Positions 1 to 8,782 are shown, counted from the first letter of the stretch. The stretch: 64,000 nt of DNA from Bacteroidaceae bacterium (GCA_017465905.1 JAFTVE010000026.1:42478-106477), one strand, 5' to 3'. Translations and numbers: made by a program. The notes: generated by a model from the letters alone, not told the origin.

Positions 1-2989
1 TGAACCATGTGGCATGAGGAGCCCCGTCGGTAGCGACACCGATGGTGAGGGGTGTCTTGTCCTTCTTTTGGGTAAAGGAGAGCTTGATGGTCTGCATGGG
101 GTAATTGTCGCCAATGCCGGCATCTTTCACTTGGTCGCGGAAGTAAGCTACATCTTCTCCAGCAAAGAGGCGCTGGGCACCTACGCGGATGGCGCTGGGG
201 GTGTTGGATGCGTGCATATCAACTGCCAGTACATAGTCTCCCTGAGGCAGACTGCTGATGACCTGCGTGATGGATGCGGTAAGGGTGTTGCTGTTGTCGT
301 GAACGCCGAAGATGTAACGCCCGTGGGTAGGACGGGGCTCGCCACCTCTGTGGGGGTTGATACCCCACCATGAGGTGGAACTGCTGACGCTCCAGCCTTC
401 GGGGTCGAACTTGTTGCCCGAGCGGCCGTCGGCCTCAAAGCTGGGGTTGGCGATGTAGGTGCTGGTGACATCTTCCATGCCGTCGGGCACAGTGCCTTCG
501 CACAGTTTTACGCGTACCTCCTTGCCGGTGTATTCTACGGTGGTGAAGGTCTGCGCCTCGGTATCGCCTGCCGGTGACTCCTTGCTCACGAGGTGGATGC
601 GGAACTTGCGTTCCTTGAGCATGCCTTTGTACTTGCCCTTGCGCTCACCGATGATGAGGGTGCCATGGTCGTTGTCCCAACGGAAAGGAATCTCGGTGAA
701 AGCGCCCTTCTCGTAGTTGTAGTTGTCTCCTTCGTCCTCATAAAGGATAAACTCGCCATCGGCACCGGGGTATACGCGCACCTCGAGGTTGTCCCAAGCC
801 TTCTCGGCAGCATACTGCACGGCAGGGCCGAAGGGGATGATGCTACCCGCCTTGACGAAGAGGGGCATGATATGGATGGGGGCGGGGCGCAGGATAGTCT
901 GTCCGCCTCCGTGATACTCGTTGCTCCAGAAGTCCCACCAGTCGGCGCCCTCAGGAAGGTATACCTTGACGGGAGCCGATGCACGCTCCACCTCAGGATA
1001 GATGGCATGGCCTATCTTGCCGTAGTCGAGGTATGTGTAGAGCGGGTCGGTAATGGGTTTCACCAAGATGTTGCGGCCGAAGAGGTACTCGTCGGTGAGG
1101 TTGATGGCTCTCTTGTCGCGCGGGAAATCCATCACAAGGGCACGCATCATGGAGCCGCTGCGCTGTACCACATCGCCACAGTTGCTGTAGATGTAGGGGA
1201 GCAGGCGGTAGCGCAGCTCAATGTATTGCTTCTGCACGTCGAAGGCCCAGTGTCCGGGTTCGGCATAGCGGTAGAGCTCGTTGACCATGGGTGAGGATAC
1301 GTGGTTGCGCATGAGAGGCATGAAGCAGCCCCACTGCATCCAGCGCACCTGCAGCTCCTGTGCGAAGGGGTCGCGGGGATTGTTGTTGTAGTCCCAGCAG
1401 AAGAAGCCGCCTATATCGGTGTTCCAGTAGGGGATACCGCAGAGGATATAGTTGAGTCCCGAGGGTATCTGATTCTTGAAGGTTTCCCAGTTGGACTGGA
1501 TGTCGCCACTCCAGCTGAAGGTGCCGTAGTGCTGTATGCCGAACGAGCTGCTGCGGGTCATCATGAAGGCGCGCTTGTCGTTGCCCTTCTGCTGGCGTAG
1601 CTTCTCGTAGATGCCCTTGTTGGTCATCAGGGGGAAGGCGTTCTTCACGCTGCGCCAGCTGCCGTCGGCGGTGAGGTGGTCATCGTCGCCGGGCTTCTCG
1701 AAGTGGTCGGGCTCGGTAGAGTCGCTCCACCAGGCGTCAATGTTCATGCCATAGAGGTGCTTGAGGTATTTCCAGTAGATCTCGCGTGCTGCGGGGTTGA
1801 AGGGGTCGTAGGGGCGTACGCCACGGTTGGTGGGCCATGTCTCGAAGGGATACAGGGCACCGATGGCATCAAGCTCCTTGAATTGAGGTGTCCACGGACC
1901 GAAGTTGGCCCAGATGGAAATCATCAGGTGGGCGTTGCGGCTATGCACGTAGTCAATCATCTCTTGGGGCGACTTGATGCGCGGCTCCAGTCCCTTCTTC
2001 ACATATTCGGCAGCCAGAGGGCGTAGGTCGTCGGGGAGGTACTTGCTCCATGCGGGGTCGCCCACCTTATTGATATAATAGGGGTTCATGAAGTCCATGG
2101 CGTTCCAGTTGGAGTCGCATCCCCAGTATTGCCAGTCCTGCACGATGCCGTCGAGCGGGATCTGCAGTTCGCGGTACTTGTCGAGCACCTCGCACAGCTC
2201 GTCGCTGGTCTTGTAGCGCTCGCGGCACTGCCAGTGGCCCATGGTCCAGAGGGGGAACATGGTGGCCTGACCCGTGAGCTGGCGGATGGAGGCGATGACA
2301 CCGTCCTGTGTGCCGTCGCGGTAGAGGAAGTAGTAGTCGACCCCTTGTGCCACCTCAGAGGTGAAGGTGGTGGCTTCGGGAGTATCCTCAAAGTGGCTGC
2401 GTCCGGCATTGTCCCAGTAGAGTCCGTAGCCCTTCACGGAGGTGAAGTAGGGGATGGTGATGTTGGCATTGTGGTTCCATATTTCCACTTTCTCGCCACG
2501 CTGGTTGAGTTTGGGGCTGCGGCGCTGGCCAAGGCCGTAGATGGCCTCGTCGGTGCCGAGCTGGAAGTCCTGGCGTATGCGATACTGCCCCTTGTCGACA
2601 CCTGTGGCGATGGATGCCACCTCGGCAGCGCCCTTCTCGGCAAGCAGGGCGTTGCCCTCGGCATCGGCAAAGCGCACCTCACCTGTGGCAGCATCGACGG
2701 TCACCGTGAGGCATGCGGTGCGCAGGGTATTGCCCTCGACACTCCACAGGTCCTTGCCCTTTTCGGGCTCCATGATGACGGAGTAGCTCTTCTTGGCAGG
2801 CAGCGCCTCAAGTCCGTCGGCATATTTGGTCACGCGGATGATGTTGGGCGCATATACCGATACCTCTGTCGTGGGGTTGTCACCTGCGGGGTCTACGCGG
2901 AGTCCCTGCTTTGTCTCGCTCACCTGCTGCGCTGTGCTCATGAGAGCAGGTATCAGCAGTAGGATTGCAATGGCTGTGTGTCTTTTCAT
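1..2989 (-). CDS. Glycoside hydrolase family 31 (alpha-xylosidase/alpha-glucosidase-like), 3' end cut by window edge
   Basis: The reading frame is open from the ATG at 2989 to the left edge, so the C-terminus is missing. It starts with a signal peptide (MKRHTAIAILLLIPALMSTA), which predicts a periplasmic or surface enzyme. A GH31 N-terminal beta-sandwich is followed by the (beta/alpha)8 barrel. The motif DAWWSDSTEPD near residue 420 matches the GH31 nucleophile region, and the TEPD form is common in alpha-xylosidase-type members. A DUF5110-like C-terminal sheet (EVRVYPGADGEF, YEDEGDNYNYEKG) follows around residues 735-800, and then an extra module that looks like a carbohydrate-binding domain. 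GH31 enzymes remove alpha-linked xylose or glucose from the ends of oligosaccharides. The family is sure; the exact sugar is not. No SusC/SusD genes are visible next to it. Confidence 0.9.
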   Translation of the reverse strand, partial: MKRHTAIAILLLIPALMSTAQQVSETKQGLRVDPAGDNPTTEVSVYAPNIIRVTKYADGLEALPAKKSYSVIMEPEKGKDLWSVEGNTLRTACLTVTVDAATGEVRFADAEGNALLAEKGAAEVASIATGVDKGQYRIRQDFQLGTDEAIYGLGQRRSPKLNQRGEKVEIWNHNANITIPYFTSVKGYGLYWDNAGRSHFEDTPEATTFTSEVAQGVDYYFLYRDGTQDGVIASIRQLTGQATMFPLWTMGHWQCRERYKTSDELCEVLDKYRELQIPLDGIVQDWQYWGCDSNWNAMDFMNPYYINKVGDPAWSKYLPDDLRPLAAEYVKKGLEPRIKSPQEMIDYVHSRNAHLMISIWANFGPWTPQFKELDAIGALYPFETWPTNRGVRPYDPFNPAAREIYWKYLKHLYGMNIDAWWSDSTEPDHFEKPGDDDHLTADGSWRSVKNAFPLMTNKGIYEKLRQQKGNDKRAFMMTRSSSFGIQHYGTFSWSGDIQSNWETFKNQIPSGLNYILCGIPYWNTDIGGFFCWDYNNNPRDPFAQELQVRWMQWGCFMPLMRNHVSSPMVNELYRYAEPGHWAFDVQKQYIELRYRLLPYIYSNCGDVVQRSGSMMRALVMDFPRDKRAINLTDEYLFGRNILVKPITDPLYTYLDYGKIGHAIYPEVERASAPVKVYLPEGADWWDFWSNEYHGGGQTILRPAPIHIMPLFVKAGSIIPFGPAVQYAAEKAWDNLEVRVYPGADGEFILYEDEGDNYNYEKGAFTEIPFRWDNDHGTLIIGERKGKYKGMLKERKFRIHLVSKESPAGDTEAQTFTTVEYTGKEVRVKLCEGTVPDGMEDVTSTYIANPSFEADGRSGNKFDPEGWSVSSSTSWWGINPHRGGEPRPTHGRYIFGVHDNSNTLTASITQVISSLPQGDYVLAVDMHASNTPSAIRVGAQRLFAGEDVAYFRDQVKDAGIGDNYPMQTIKLSFTQKKDKTPLTIGVATDGAPHATWF

Positions 2990-3158
2990 ATAAAGGACTT
3001 TTAATTGTTTTTGCAAATATATATAAAAAATGAATATCAGTATGATAGTATATGTTTATTTTTCCATTTTCTCTAACGCTTGCAGTAAATGGCAAAGATA
3101 CTTTCACTCGCTGTAATAAATATTCAAGCAAGCTTGATATTTCTCGCTCGTTTATTCG

Positions 3159-3166
3159 TATCTTTG
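3159..3166 (+). promoter_or_regulatory. Bacteroidetes-type promoter -7 element (TATCTTTG) for the AmpG-like gene
   Basis: TATCTTTG fits the TAnnTTTG element and lies 20 bp before the ATG at 3186. The sequence just upstream (TTTCTCGCTCG, then TTTATTCG) closely resembles the promoters at 18678 and 49591. Confidence 0.55.
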
Positions 3167-3185
3167 CAGTAATAAAAGATTTAGT

Positions 3186-4457
3186 ATGCAGCATCATTCC
3201 TTACGACGAAATCCTTGGGCATGGGTGCCCTCACTCTATTTTGCTGAGGGATTGCCCTATGTCATTGTCATCACACTCTCGGTGGTAATGTATAAGCAGC
3301 TTGGCTTGGGCAATGCCGAGGTGGCTTACTATACCGGGTGGTTCTATCTGCCATGGCTCATCAAACCACTGTGGAGCCCGTTCGTTGATTTGCTCAAGAC
3401 CAAGCGCTGGTGGATAGTAGCCATGCAGCTGCTGATGGGCGTAGGCATGGCAGGCATCGCCTTCACCCTGCCTGTGGATGGGTGGCTGCGCTGGACATTG
3501 GCCATCTTCTGGCTTATGGCCTTCAGCTCGGCTACACACGATGTGGCTGCCGACGGCTTCTATATGATGGCGCTCGACGAGGGCAACCAATCCTTCTTCG
3601 TGGGCATACGCAGCACCTTCTATCGCTTGGCGACTCTGGCCGGACAGGGCGGTATGCTGATTGTGGTGGACTGGCTCATCCGTCGCTACGGCAATGAGCG
3701 TGAAGCCTGGATAATGGCGTTCGGCGTTGTTGCCCTACTGTTTGTGCTGGTCGGGATATACCACCTACTGATGCTACCTCGCCCACATACCGACAAACCG
3801 CGCGACTTTGCTGCGCGTGACCTCCTGAAGGAATTTGCCCACACATTCGTCACCTTTTTCCAGAAGGAAGGTGCTGTGCCGGCACTGCTTTTCATGCTGC
3901 TCTTCCGTTTCCCCGAGGCACAGTTGGGAAAGATGAGCATACCCTTCCTTATGGACCCCGTGGCAGAGGGAGGATTAGGGCTGACGCTGGAACAAATCGG
4001 TGTGATACAGGGCACATTAGGCCCCATCGGCTTGACACTCGGAGGCATACTTGGTGGCATCTGTATCTCACGGGGCGGACTCAAGCGCTGGCTGTGGCCT
4101 ATGGTGTGGGCTATCTCGCTGCCCGACATCGTATACGTCTACCTCAGCTATGCGCAGACAGCCAGTCTGCCCGTTATCTCGGCATGCCTCTTCATTGAGC
4201 AGTTTGGCTATGGCTTCGGCTTCACTGCCTATATGCTCTTCCTTATATACTACGCGCGTGGCACTCACGAGACAGCCCACTATGCCATTGCCACGGCCTT
4301 CATGGCAGCTGGCATGATGCTGCCCGGCATGATGGCCGGTGCCCTGCAGGAGTGGATGGGCTACCGGGGCTTCTTCATTTGGGTGATGGCGTGCTGTGCC
4401 GTGACCTTTGTGGTCTCGGCTTTCTTGAAGATTGAGGACGGATTTGGAAAGAAATAA
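3186..4457 (+). CDS. MFS transporter, AmpG-like (probable muropeptide permease)
   Basis: This is a 423-residue polytopic membrane protein with about 12 hydrophobic segments. Its opening region (WVPSLYFAEGLPYVIV and KPLWSPFVDLLKTKRWW) is characteristic of the AmpG/SLC33-like branch of the major facilitator superfamily. AmpG proteins import anhydro-muropeptides released from peptidoglycan into the cytoplasm. The next gene, 3 bp downstream, encodes a MurU-like nucleotidyltransferase, which supports a role in cell-wall recycling. The family assignment comes from the sequence and the substrate is inferred from context. The ATG at 3186 follows a good -7 element. Confidence 0.8.
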   Translation: MQHHSLRRNPWAWVPSLYFAEGLPYVIVITLSVVMYKQLGLGNAEVAYYTGWFYLPWLIKPLWSPFVDLLKTKRWWIVAMQLLMGVGMAGIAFTLPVDGWLRWTLAIFWLMAFSSATHDVAADGFYMMALDEGNQSFFVGIRSTFYRLATLAGQGGMLIVVDWLIRRYGNEREAWIMAFGVVALLFVLVGIYHLLMLPRPHTDKPRDFAARDLLKEFAHTFVTFFQKEGAVPALLFMLLFRFPEAQLGKMSIPFLMDPVAEGGLGLTLEQIGVIQGTLGPIGLTLGGILGGICISRGGLKRWLWPMVWAISLPDIVYVYLSYAQTASLPVISACLFIEQFGYGFGFTAYMLFLIYYARGTHETAHYAIATAFMAAGMMLPGMMAGALQEWMGYRGFFIWVMACCAVTFVVSAFLKIEDGFGKK

Positions 4458-4460
4458 ACA

Positions 4461-5237
4461 ATGATGAATGCGATGATTTTTGCCGCAGGGCTCGGCACCC
4501 GATTGAAGCCTTATACGGACAACTGCCCCAAAGCGATGGTCGAGGTCGGCGGTCTCCCTATGATTGCCCACCAGCTGCTACGGCTGCGCGAGGCAGGTTT
4601 TCGCCACGTAGTCATCAACGTACACCACTATGCCAGCCAGATAATCGATTATGTGACTGCCAATGATGGTTTCGGCCTCGATGTGGCCTTCTCCGACGAG
4701 TCGGGCCAGCTGCTCGATACGGGTGGTGGCATACGCAAGGCCCTGCCCCTCTTCGATGCCGACAGCCCCGTGCTGATACACAATGTGGACATCTTCTCCA
4801 ATGCCGACCTTGCTGCACTCTATCGCAGCCATCAGGAGAGCAAGGCCGATGCCACGCTCCTGGTTAGCCAGCGCAACACATCGCGCTATCTGGTGTTCGA
4901 TGCCGCCTGGCACCTCGTAGCTTGGAAGAATATCCAGACAGGCGAGGTACGCACCGCCTACGAAGAGCTGGAGCAGGCATTGGCGCCACTCGGTGCTGAC
5001 ACCGCGCAGCATCGTCTGCGGGCCTTTGCAGGCATCCACGTCATCGCCCCCTCGCTCTTTCCTGCTCTGCAAAGTGCCGAGGAGGTCTTCTCCATCACCA
5101 ACTTCTACTGGCAGCATGCAGCCGACTACTGCATTCGTGGAGCCGAGGCTCCCACAGACTTCTGCTGGGTCGATGCCGGCAAGCCCGAAGCATTGTCCCG
5201 AGCTGCCGAAATAGCGAAACTTACAATTCAAAATTGA
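4461..5237 (+). CDS. Nucleotidyltransferase, MurU-like (probable N-acetylmuramate-1-phosphate uridylyltransferase)
   Basis: The 258-residue protein starts with the sugar-nucleotidyltransferase signature AAGLGTRLKPYT followed by PKAMVEVGG (nucleotide-binding loop and catalytic Lys). NVDIFSN near residue 110 is the metal-binding Asp region. Its length fits MurU/HddC-type enzymes rather than longer GlmU or RmlA proteins. MurU makes UDP-MurNAc from MurNAc-1-phosphate, bypassing de novo synthesis. The kinase partner AmgK is not beside it here. The gene lies 3 bp after the AmpG-like gene and is surely co-transcribed. Other sugar-1-phosphate substrates cannot be excluded. Confidence 0.8.
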   Translation: MMNAMIFAAGLGTRLKPYTDNCPKAMVEVGGLPMIAHQLLRLREAGFRHVVINVHHYASQIIDYVTANDGFGLDVAFSDESGQLLDTGGGIRKALPLFDADSPVLIHNVDIFSNADLAALYRSHQESKADATLLVSQRNTSRYLVFDAAWHLVAWKNIQTGEVRTAYEELEQALAPLGADTAQHRLRAFAGIHVIAPSLFPALQSAEEVFSITNFYWQHAADYCIRGAEAPTDFCWVDAGKPEALSRAAEIAKLTIQN

Positions 5238-5273
5238 AAATAAAGCAAAACGCACAATTCAAAATTCAACATC
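5222..5273. repeat. AT-rich AATTCAAAATT-type spacer repeat
   Basis: Units of the form ACAATTCAAAATT occur twice (5223 and 5260) between murU-like and yhhQ. The first overlaps the murU-like stop codon. Similar arrays recur at many gene borders in this window. Confidence 0.5.
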
Positions 5274-5960
5274 ATGAACAAGGTCTCGGACAACCCTTTA
5301 AAAAACCGAACCGTCAGCGCCACGCCGCTGATGGCAGTCACAGCGCTCTTCGTGACGCTCTACCTCGTATCCAACATCATGGCCGTCAAGGTCATCAGCC
5401 TCTTCGGCCTCTTCTACTTCGATGCCGGCACCATCACCTTCCCCTTCGCCTACATGCTGGGCGATGTGCTCACCGAGCTGTGGGGCTTCCGCACGGCCAA
5501 GCGTGTGATATGGCTCACGTTCGTGTGTAACATCGTGTTGGTCATCTGCACCCAGATTGGCGTGTGGCTTCCCTCGCCCGACTACCTGGCCGACACGGCC
5601 TCGGCCTACAACCACGTGTTCACCTACGTGCCCCGCATCGTGCTGGGCTCCTTGGCAGGCTTCCTCTGCGGCGAGCTCTCCAATGCCTGGCTCATGGAGC
5701 GCATCAAGATCAAGATGCGTGGCCGTCGCCTGTGGGTGCGCACCATCGGCAGTTCTGCCGTCGGCTATATGTTCGACACGCTTCCCTTCGTGCTCATCGC
5801 CTTTCTCGGGACGGTCAGCACCCACGACCTGCTCTATATGATTGTCTTCCAGTATGTCTCCAAGCTCCTCATCGAAGCCCTCTTCGGCACCCCCATGGCC
5901 TATGCCGTGATACGCTGGGTACGATGGGGAGTGATAAGAGTTGAGAGTTGTGAGTCATGA
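5274..5960 (+). CDS. yhhQ: Queuosine precursor transporter (YhhQ/VUT family)
   Basis: The 228-residue protein has about six membrane segments. It carries the family pattern: SNIMAVK early, then FPFAYMLGDVLTELWGFRTAKRVIW, then GSLAGFLCGELSNAWLMERIK and a late FQYVSKLLIEALFGTP. YhhQ proteins import preQ0/preQ1 or queuine for modification of the tRNA wobble base. The following radical SAM gene may act in the same salvage process (inference). The start was chosen at the ATG after the AT-rich repeat. Confidence 0.88.
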   Translation: MNKVSDNPLKNRTVSATPLMAVTALFVTLYLVSNIMAVKVISLFGLFYFDAGTITFPFAYMLGDVLTELWGFRTAKRVIWLTFVCNIVLVICTQIGVWLPSPDYLADTASAYNHVFTYVPRIVLGSLAGFLCGELSNAWLMERIKIKMRGRRLWVRTIGSSAVGYMFDTLPFVLIAFLGTVSTHDLLYMIVFQYVSKLLIEALFGTPMAYAVIRWVRWGVIRVESCES

Positions 5961-5977
5961 GCTGTGAGTTTCGCTTA

Positions 5978-6085
5978 ATTCTGAATTCTGAATTCTTAAT
6001 TCTGAATTATAATGCTTCGCATTAAGATTCCTTGTAAAAAGCAACAAGTTGCTACTCAGTTTTCATCTTTCAACTTTCAACTCTC
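5978..6085. repeat. Composite low-complexity spacer (AATTCTGAATTC arm, hairpin, TTTCAACTTTCAAC arm)
   Basis: AATTCTGAATTC-like units are followed by a small hairpin (AATGCTTCGCATT) and then by units of ATCTTTCAACTTTCAAC that run up to the radical SAM start codon. Parts recur at 7436-7476 and 58065-58145. Confidence 0.5.
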
Positions 6086-6772
6086 ATGCAGCGCTACTCC
6101 CTCATCCACACCAAGCTACCGCGCGAGTTTGTGCTCCTGCAGGGCACCGGTTGCCGCTGGCGTCAATGCGCCTTTTGCGACTACCACACCGACACTAGTG
6201 CCGACCCCTACGCCATCAACCGTCCTGTGCTGGAGCAGGTTACGGGCCACTATGGCGTGCTCGACATCATCAACTCAGGCTCTGCCCCCGAGCTCGACGA
6301 GCAGACCCTTGCCCTCATCCGTCAGGTCGTGCGCGACAAGCACATCCACACCCTATGGTTCGAGGCCCACTACATGTATCGCCACCGCTTGGCACAGTTT
6401 GCCGCACTGTTTGAGGGTGTCACCGTCAAGTTCCGCTGCGGCATCGAGACCTTCGACCCTGCCCTGCGCGACCGTTGGCACAAGGGTGTGCCCGCCACCG
6501 TGAGCCCTGCCGACGTAGCCCGCTACTTCCAAGGAGTATGCCTGCTGTGCTGCACCGAGGGTGAGACCCGCGAGCATATCCTTACCGACATCGCCATTGC
6601 CCGCCGCCACTTCGAGTACTTCAGCATCAACCTCTTCTGCAACAACGGCACCTCACTACGTCGCGATGAATCGCTTGCCCAATGGTTCGTCCGCGAGGTG
6701 TATCCCACCCTGCGCGATGTTGACGGCATAGAGGTGCTCATTGGCAATACCGACCTTGGAGTAGGCTCTTAA
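6086..6772 (+). CDS. Small radical SAM-like protein next to yhhQ
   Basis: At 228 residues this is short for the superfamily. The cluster GCRWRQCAFCDYH (residues about 23-35) has cysteines spaced C-x4-C-x2-C, as expected for binding a 4Fe-4S cluster with S-adenosylmethionine, although the first spacing differs from the common C-x3-C. The middle of the protein has barrel-like strands (LDIINSGSAPEL, HTLWFEAHY, VKFRCGIETFD) typical of Elp3/biotin-synthase-type cores. Its position after a queuosine-precursor transporter suggests a role in queuosine or queuine salvage, possibly like the radical SAM lyase QueL; that is inference only. The ATG at 6086 directly follows a repeat arm. Confidence 0.7.
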   Translation: MQRYSLIHTKLPREFVLLQGTGCRWRQCAFCDYHTDTSADPYAINRPVLEQVTGHYGVLDIINSGSAPELDEQTLALIRQVVRDKHIHTLWFEAHYMYRHRLAQFAALFEGVTVKFRCGIETFDPALRDRWHKGVPATVSPADVARYFQGVCLLCCTEGETREHILTDIAIARRHFEYFSINLFCNNGTSLRRDESLAQWFVREVYPTLRDVDGIEVLIGNTDLGVGS

Positions 6773-6820
6773 GCAAACCGTAGGGAAAGCAACCTGTTTT
6801 TTTAGACGCTTCCTATTGGT

Positions 6821-7389
6821 GAAAGTTCATAAATCGGTTGGCAATGGCACAGCGTAGCGAGAGCTGAGCCAAGCTTGCTTGAGTTCTGCCGAGCAAGCAA
6901 GCCATCTTAAAGCACTGCTTTATATTGGCAGAGGTTGCCGAACAACGAGGCTGGACTCCTGCTTTTCCATCAGCCCGAGATGTCATGCGTAACAGTATGG
7001 AATCGGAGAAAGCGTAAACCTCGCCAGTAGGGCTAGAGAAAAGGTGTAAATCTTTTCAGCTAATGAAGCAAAAAAGCGTCTACTGAAATCAGAAAAAGAC
7101 ACATTTTCCGCCGCTACTTCGAGTAACTATCAGTACTTTCGTGCAAGTACTACAGTACTTATGGCCAAGTACTCGAGTACTTAAGGCTAAGTACTGGAGT
7201 ACTGACAGTGAAGTACTGGAATTTTGCGGGGTGTGGTGGATTTCACCTAAAGATGTCATCCCGACAGAGCGCAGCGACGAGGGATCTCTCATCCATCAAC
7301 CATCATCCTTCAACCGCAGCTTCACTGTCCTTTTATCGTCATCGTTGCAGCGCTCCGTGCTGCCAAAGCCAACCGATTTATGAACTTTC
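6821..7389. mobile_element. Candidate non-coding element bounded by 22-bp perfect inverted repeats
   Basis: The 22 bases at 6821-6842 (GAAAGTTCATAAATCGG then TTGGC) are the exact reverse complement of 7368-7389, and similarity continues weakly inwards and outwards. No transposase is present inside, so this would be a non-autonomous element or the remains of one. Confidence 0.45.
7145..7220. repeat. Tandem 22-bp repeats with palindromic AAGTACT-N2-AGTACTT core
   Basis: Units at 7145-7166, 7167-7188 and 7189-7210 plus a partial unit at 7211-7220. Each has the core AAGTACT-NN-AGTACT followed by 6 to 7 variable bases. A degenerate unit precedes 7145. The period equals two DNA turns, as in operator or iteron arrays. 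Confidence 0.75.
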
Positions 7390-7647
7390 GCCATAGGGGA
7401 TATCTAAAAAATCGCCCATTTCATCGTGAAATTGTCAATTATGATACTTCGTGTCAAGATTCCTTGCTTGCAAGGCATAGTTCAAACAAGTTTGACTCTG
7501 CTCTCACTACTCTACGGAATTGTGAACTGTCAATTGCTTTCTGCACTCTGCCAGGCCAAAAATAAAAATCGTTTACACCGCTCCCAAACTACAAGTCTGT
7601 ACCAAATCTGCTACATACATCTACTGCCAGCGGTATGCACATAAACC

Positions 7648-7675
7648 ATCAAAGCCTTCTGCAGAAGGCTTTGAT
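7648..7675. terminator. 28-bp perfect palindrome, possible bidirectional terminator
   Basis: ATCAAAGCCTTCTG is followed by its exact reverse complement CAGAAGGCTTTGAT. It lies 85 bp beyond the stop of the barrel gene on the minus strand. No U-run follows, so termination is a guess. Confidence 0.4.
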
Positions 7676-7760
7676 TAGTTCGTTAGGCTAAATAAATATT
7701 TTGCTAAGTACTTTTTTGCTCTCGCTTAGTACAATTTATATTCTACAAGGTGAAATTTTG

Positions 7761-8384
7761 TCAGAACACATAAGCACAGGATACACTTAAGGTACGGTTA
7801 CGCATTCCCGCCTTGTTGGTGTCTTTCATTCCCCAATCGTAGCCTACGGAGAGTTGCCAGTGTTCATATAGTTCAGCACCGAAGCGGAGTCCTAATCCCC
7901 AATCGAAACGCTCATGTGCTTTGTCGGCAAAAACGTTGTTTGATGCCGTGCTTGTGGTGGATTTTCCTGCCAATGTGGCTGTTACTGTCTCTTTGCCGAA
8001 GAGGCCGATGCTGGCGTAAGGACCTACAGAAGCAAAGAGTTTCAGATTGTCGCTACAGTTGAACTTATAGCCTACGTGTACAGGTATGCTCAGATAGTAG
8101 GGGGTTGCTTCCCATTGCAGTGAGGTGCCAGTGATGTTATCGTAGTAGCCCGTGCTCTTCCAACCATGCGAGGAAAGCAGTGCGCTGAAGTCCATGAACC
8201 ATCCTTCGGTGGCTTGAGGTAATCCCAGCTCGCCTTTTACTCCTACGTTAAATCCTGTCAAGCCAGTATCATCACCACTCGGGGCATTGACATTTACGCC
8301 TGCTGTTGCACCCACTCTGAACTCTTGTGCCATACTGGGCAATACCATTGCACCAAGTAAAGCCATGACAATTAGTTTTTTCAT
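7761..8384 (-). CDS. Outer-membrane beta-barrel protein (PorT/OmpW-like small barrel)
   Basis: The 207-residue protein has a signal peptide (MKKLIVMALLGAMVLPSMAQ) and then alternating amphipathic strands such as FRVGATAGVNVN, WFMDFSALLSSHGWKS, PYYLSIPVHVGYKF, LKLFASVGPYASIGLFG and WQLSVGYDWGMKD. It ends in an aromatic residue (CAYVF), typical of Bam-inserted barrels. The pattern SIPVHVGYKF...LFASVGPY is common in Bacteroidetes PorT-like barrels. Its function is unknown. It is monocistronic, with repeat-filled spacers on both sides. Confidence 0.8.
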   Translation of the reverse strand: MKKLIVMALLGAMVLPSMAQEFRVGATAGVNVNAPSGDDTGLTGFNVGVKGELGLPQATEGWFMDFSALLSSHGWKSTGYYDNITGTSLQWEATPYYLSIPVHVGYKFNCSDNLKLFASVGPYASIGLFGKETVTATLAGKSTTSTASNNVFADKAHERFDWGLGLRFGAELYEHWQLSVGYDWGMKDTNKAGMRNRTLSVSCAYVF

Positions 8385-8664
8385 CTCTAAAAAAGTTTTA
8401 TAAGTTTAATAAATCTATGTGCAAAATTCACCATTTTCTATTTAGGGACATCTATATATTTACTTAACAAATCCTAAACTTAACATTCTTTGTGCCGGAA
8501 TACGGTTTATGGCCTTTCCTTTTAGGAAATATATACATATATTGACAGCTGTAAATGATTCATCCAGTAGTATTTGTCACGACGGATATGCCTTATTCGC
8601 ATGGGAAGGTGAATCTAAATCACGAATCGACGAGATAATTCGAGTTTATCGGGCTTTTCGGGTA

Positions 8665-8782
8665 AGAAGCTGTTTGGATTTTATTTTGAGTTTAGCTGAG
8701 AGGGTAAAGATGCTCGAAATGGCCTCAGATAATCCGAAAAGTTCTTCAAATACATATTAACGGTAAAATCCAAACAGCTTCT
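8665..8782. mobile_element. Candidate MITE, 118 bp with 19-bp perfect terminal inverted repeats
   Basis: AGAAGCTGTTTGGATTTTA at 8665-8683 is the exact reverse complement of 8764-8782. The core CTGTTTGGATTTT also occurs at 32706 in another spacer. No clear target-site duplication is visible. Confidence 0.5.

Larger units (their letters stand above)
6773..7760. other. Intergenic region of about 1 kb, repeats only
   Basis: No convincing protein gene. It contains a 22-bp inverted repeat pair (6821-6842 and 7368-7389), a 22-bp-period palindromic array (7145-7210), a dispersed intergenic repeat near 7258-7295 (GATGTCATCCCGACAG followed by GAGGGATCTC) and a 28-bp perfect palindrome (7648-7675). The part from 6800 to 7083 starts and ends with complementary sequence (TAGACGCTT and AAGCGTCTA) and may fold, but I could not match it to a known RNA. 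Confidence 0.6.

Noticed and set aside
593-2962. Several plus-strand frames of 99-277 codons
   Set aside because: They lie antisense to the GH31 gene, which has family motifs throughout.
6781-7085. Possible known structural RNA (RNase P, tmRNA, SRP or 6S)
   Set aside because: None of the conserved core sequences of these RNAs could be found.
7145-7220. CRISPR array
   Set aside because: Units are 22 bp in direct tandem with only 6-7 variable bases and no cas genes are near.
8509-8760. 83-codon plus-strand frame
   Set aside because: It runs into the inverted-repeat element at 8665 and has no protein-like features or promoter.
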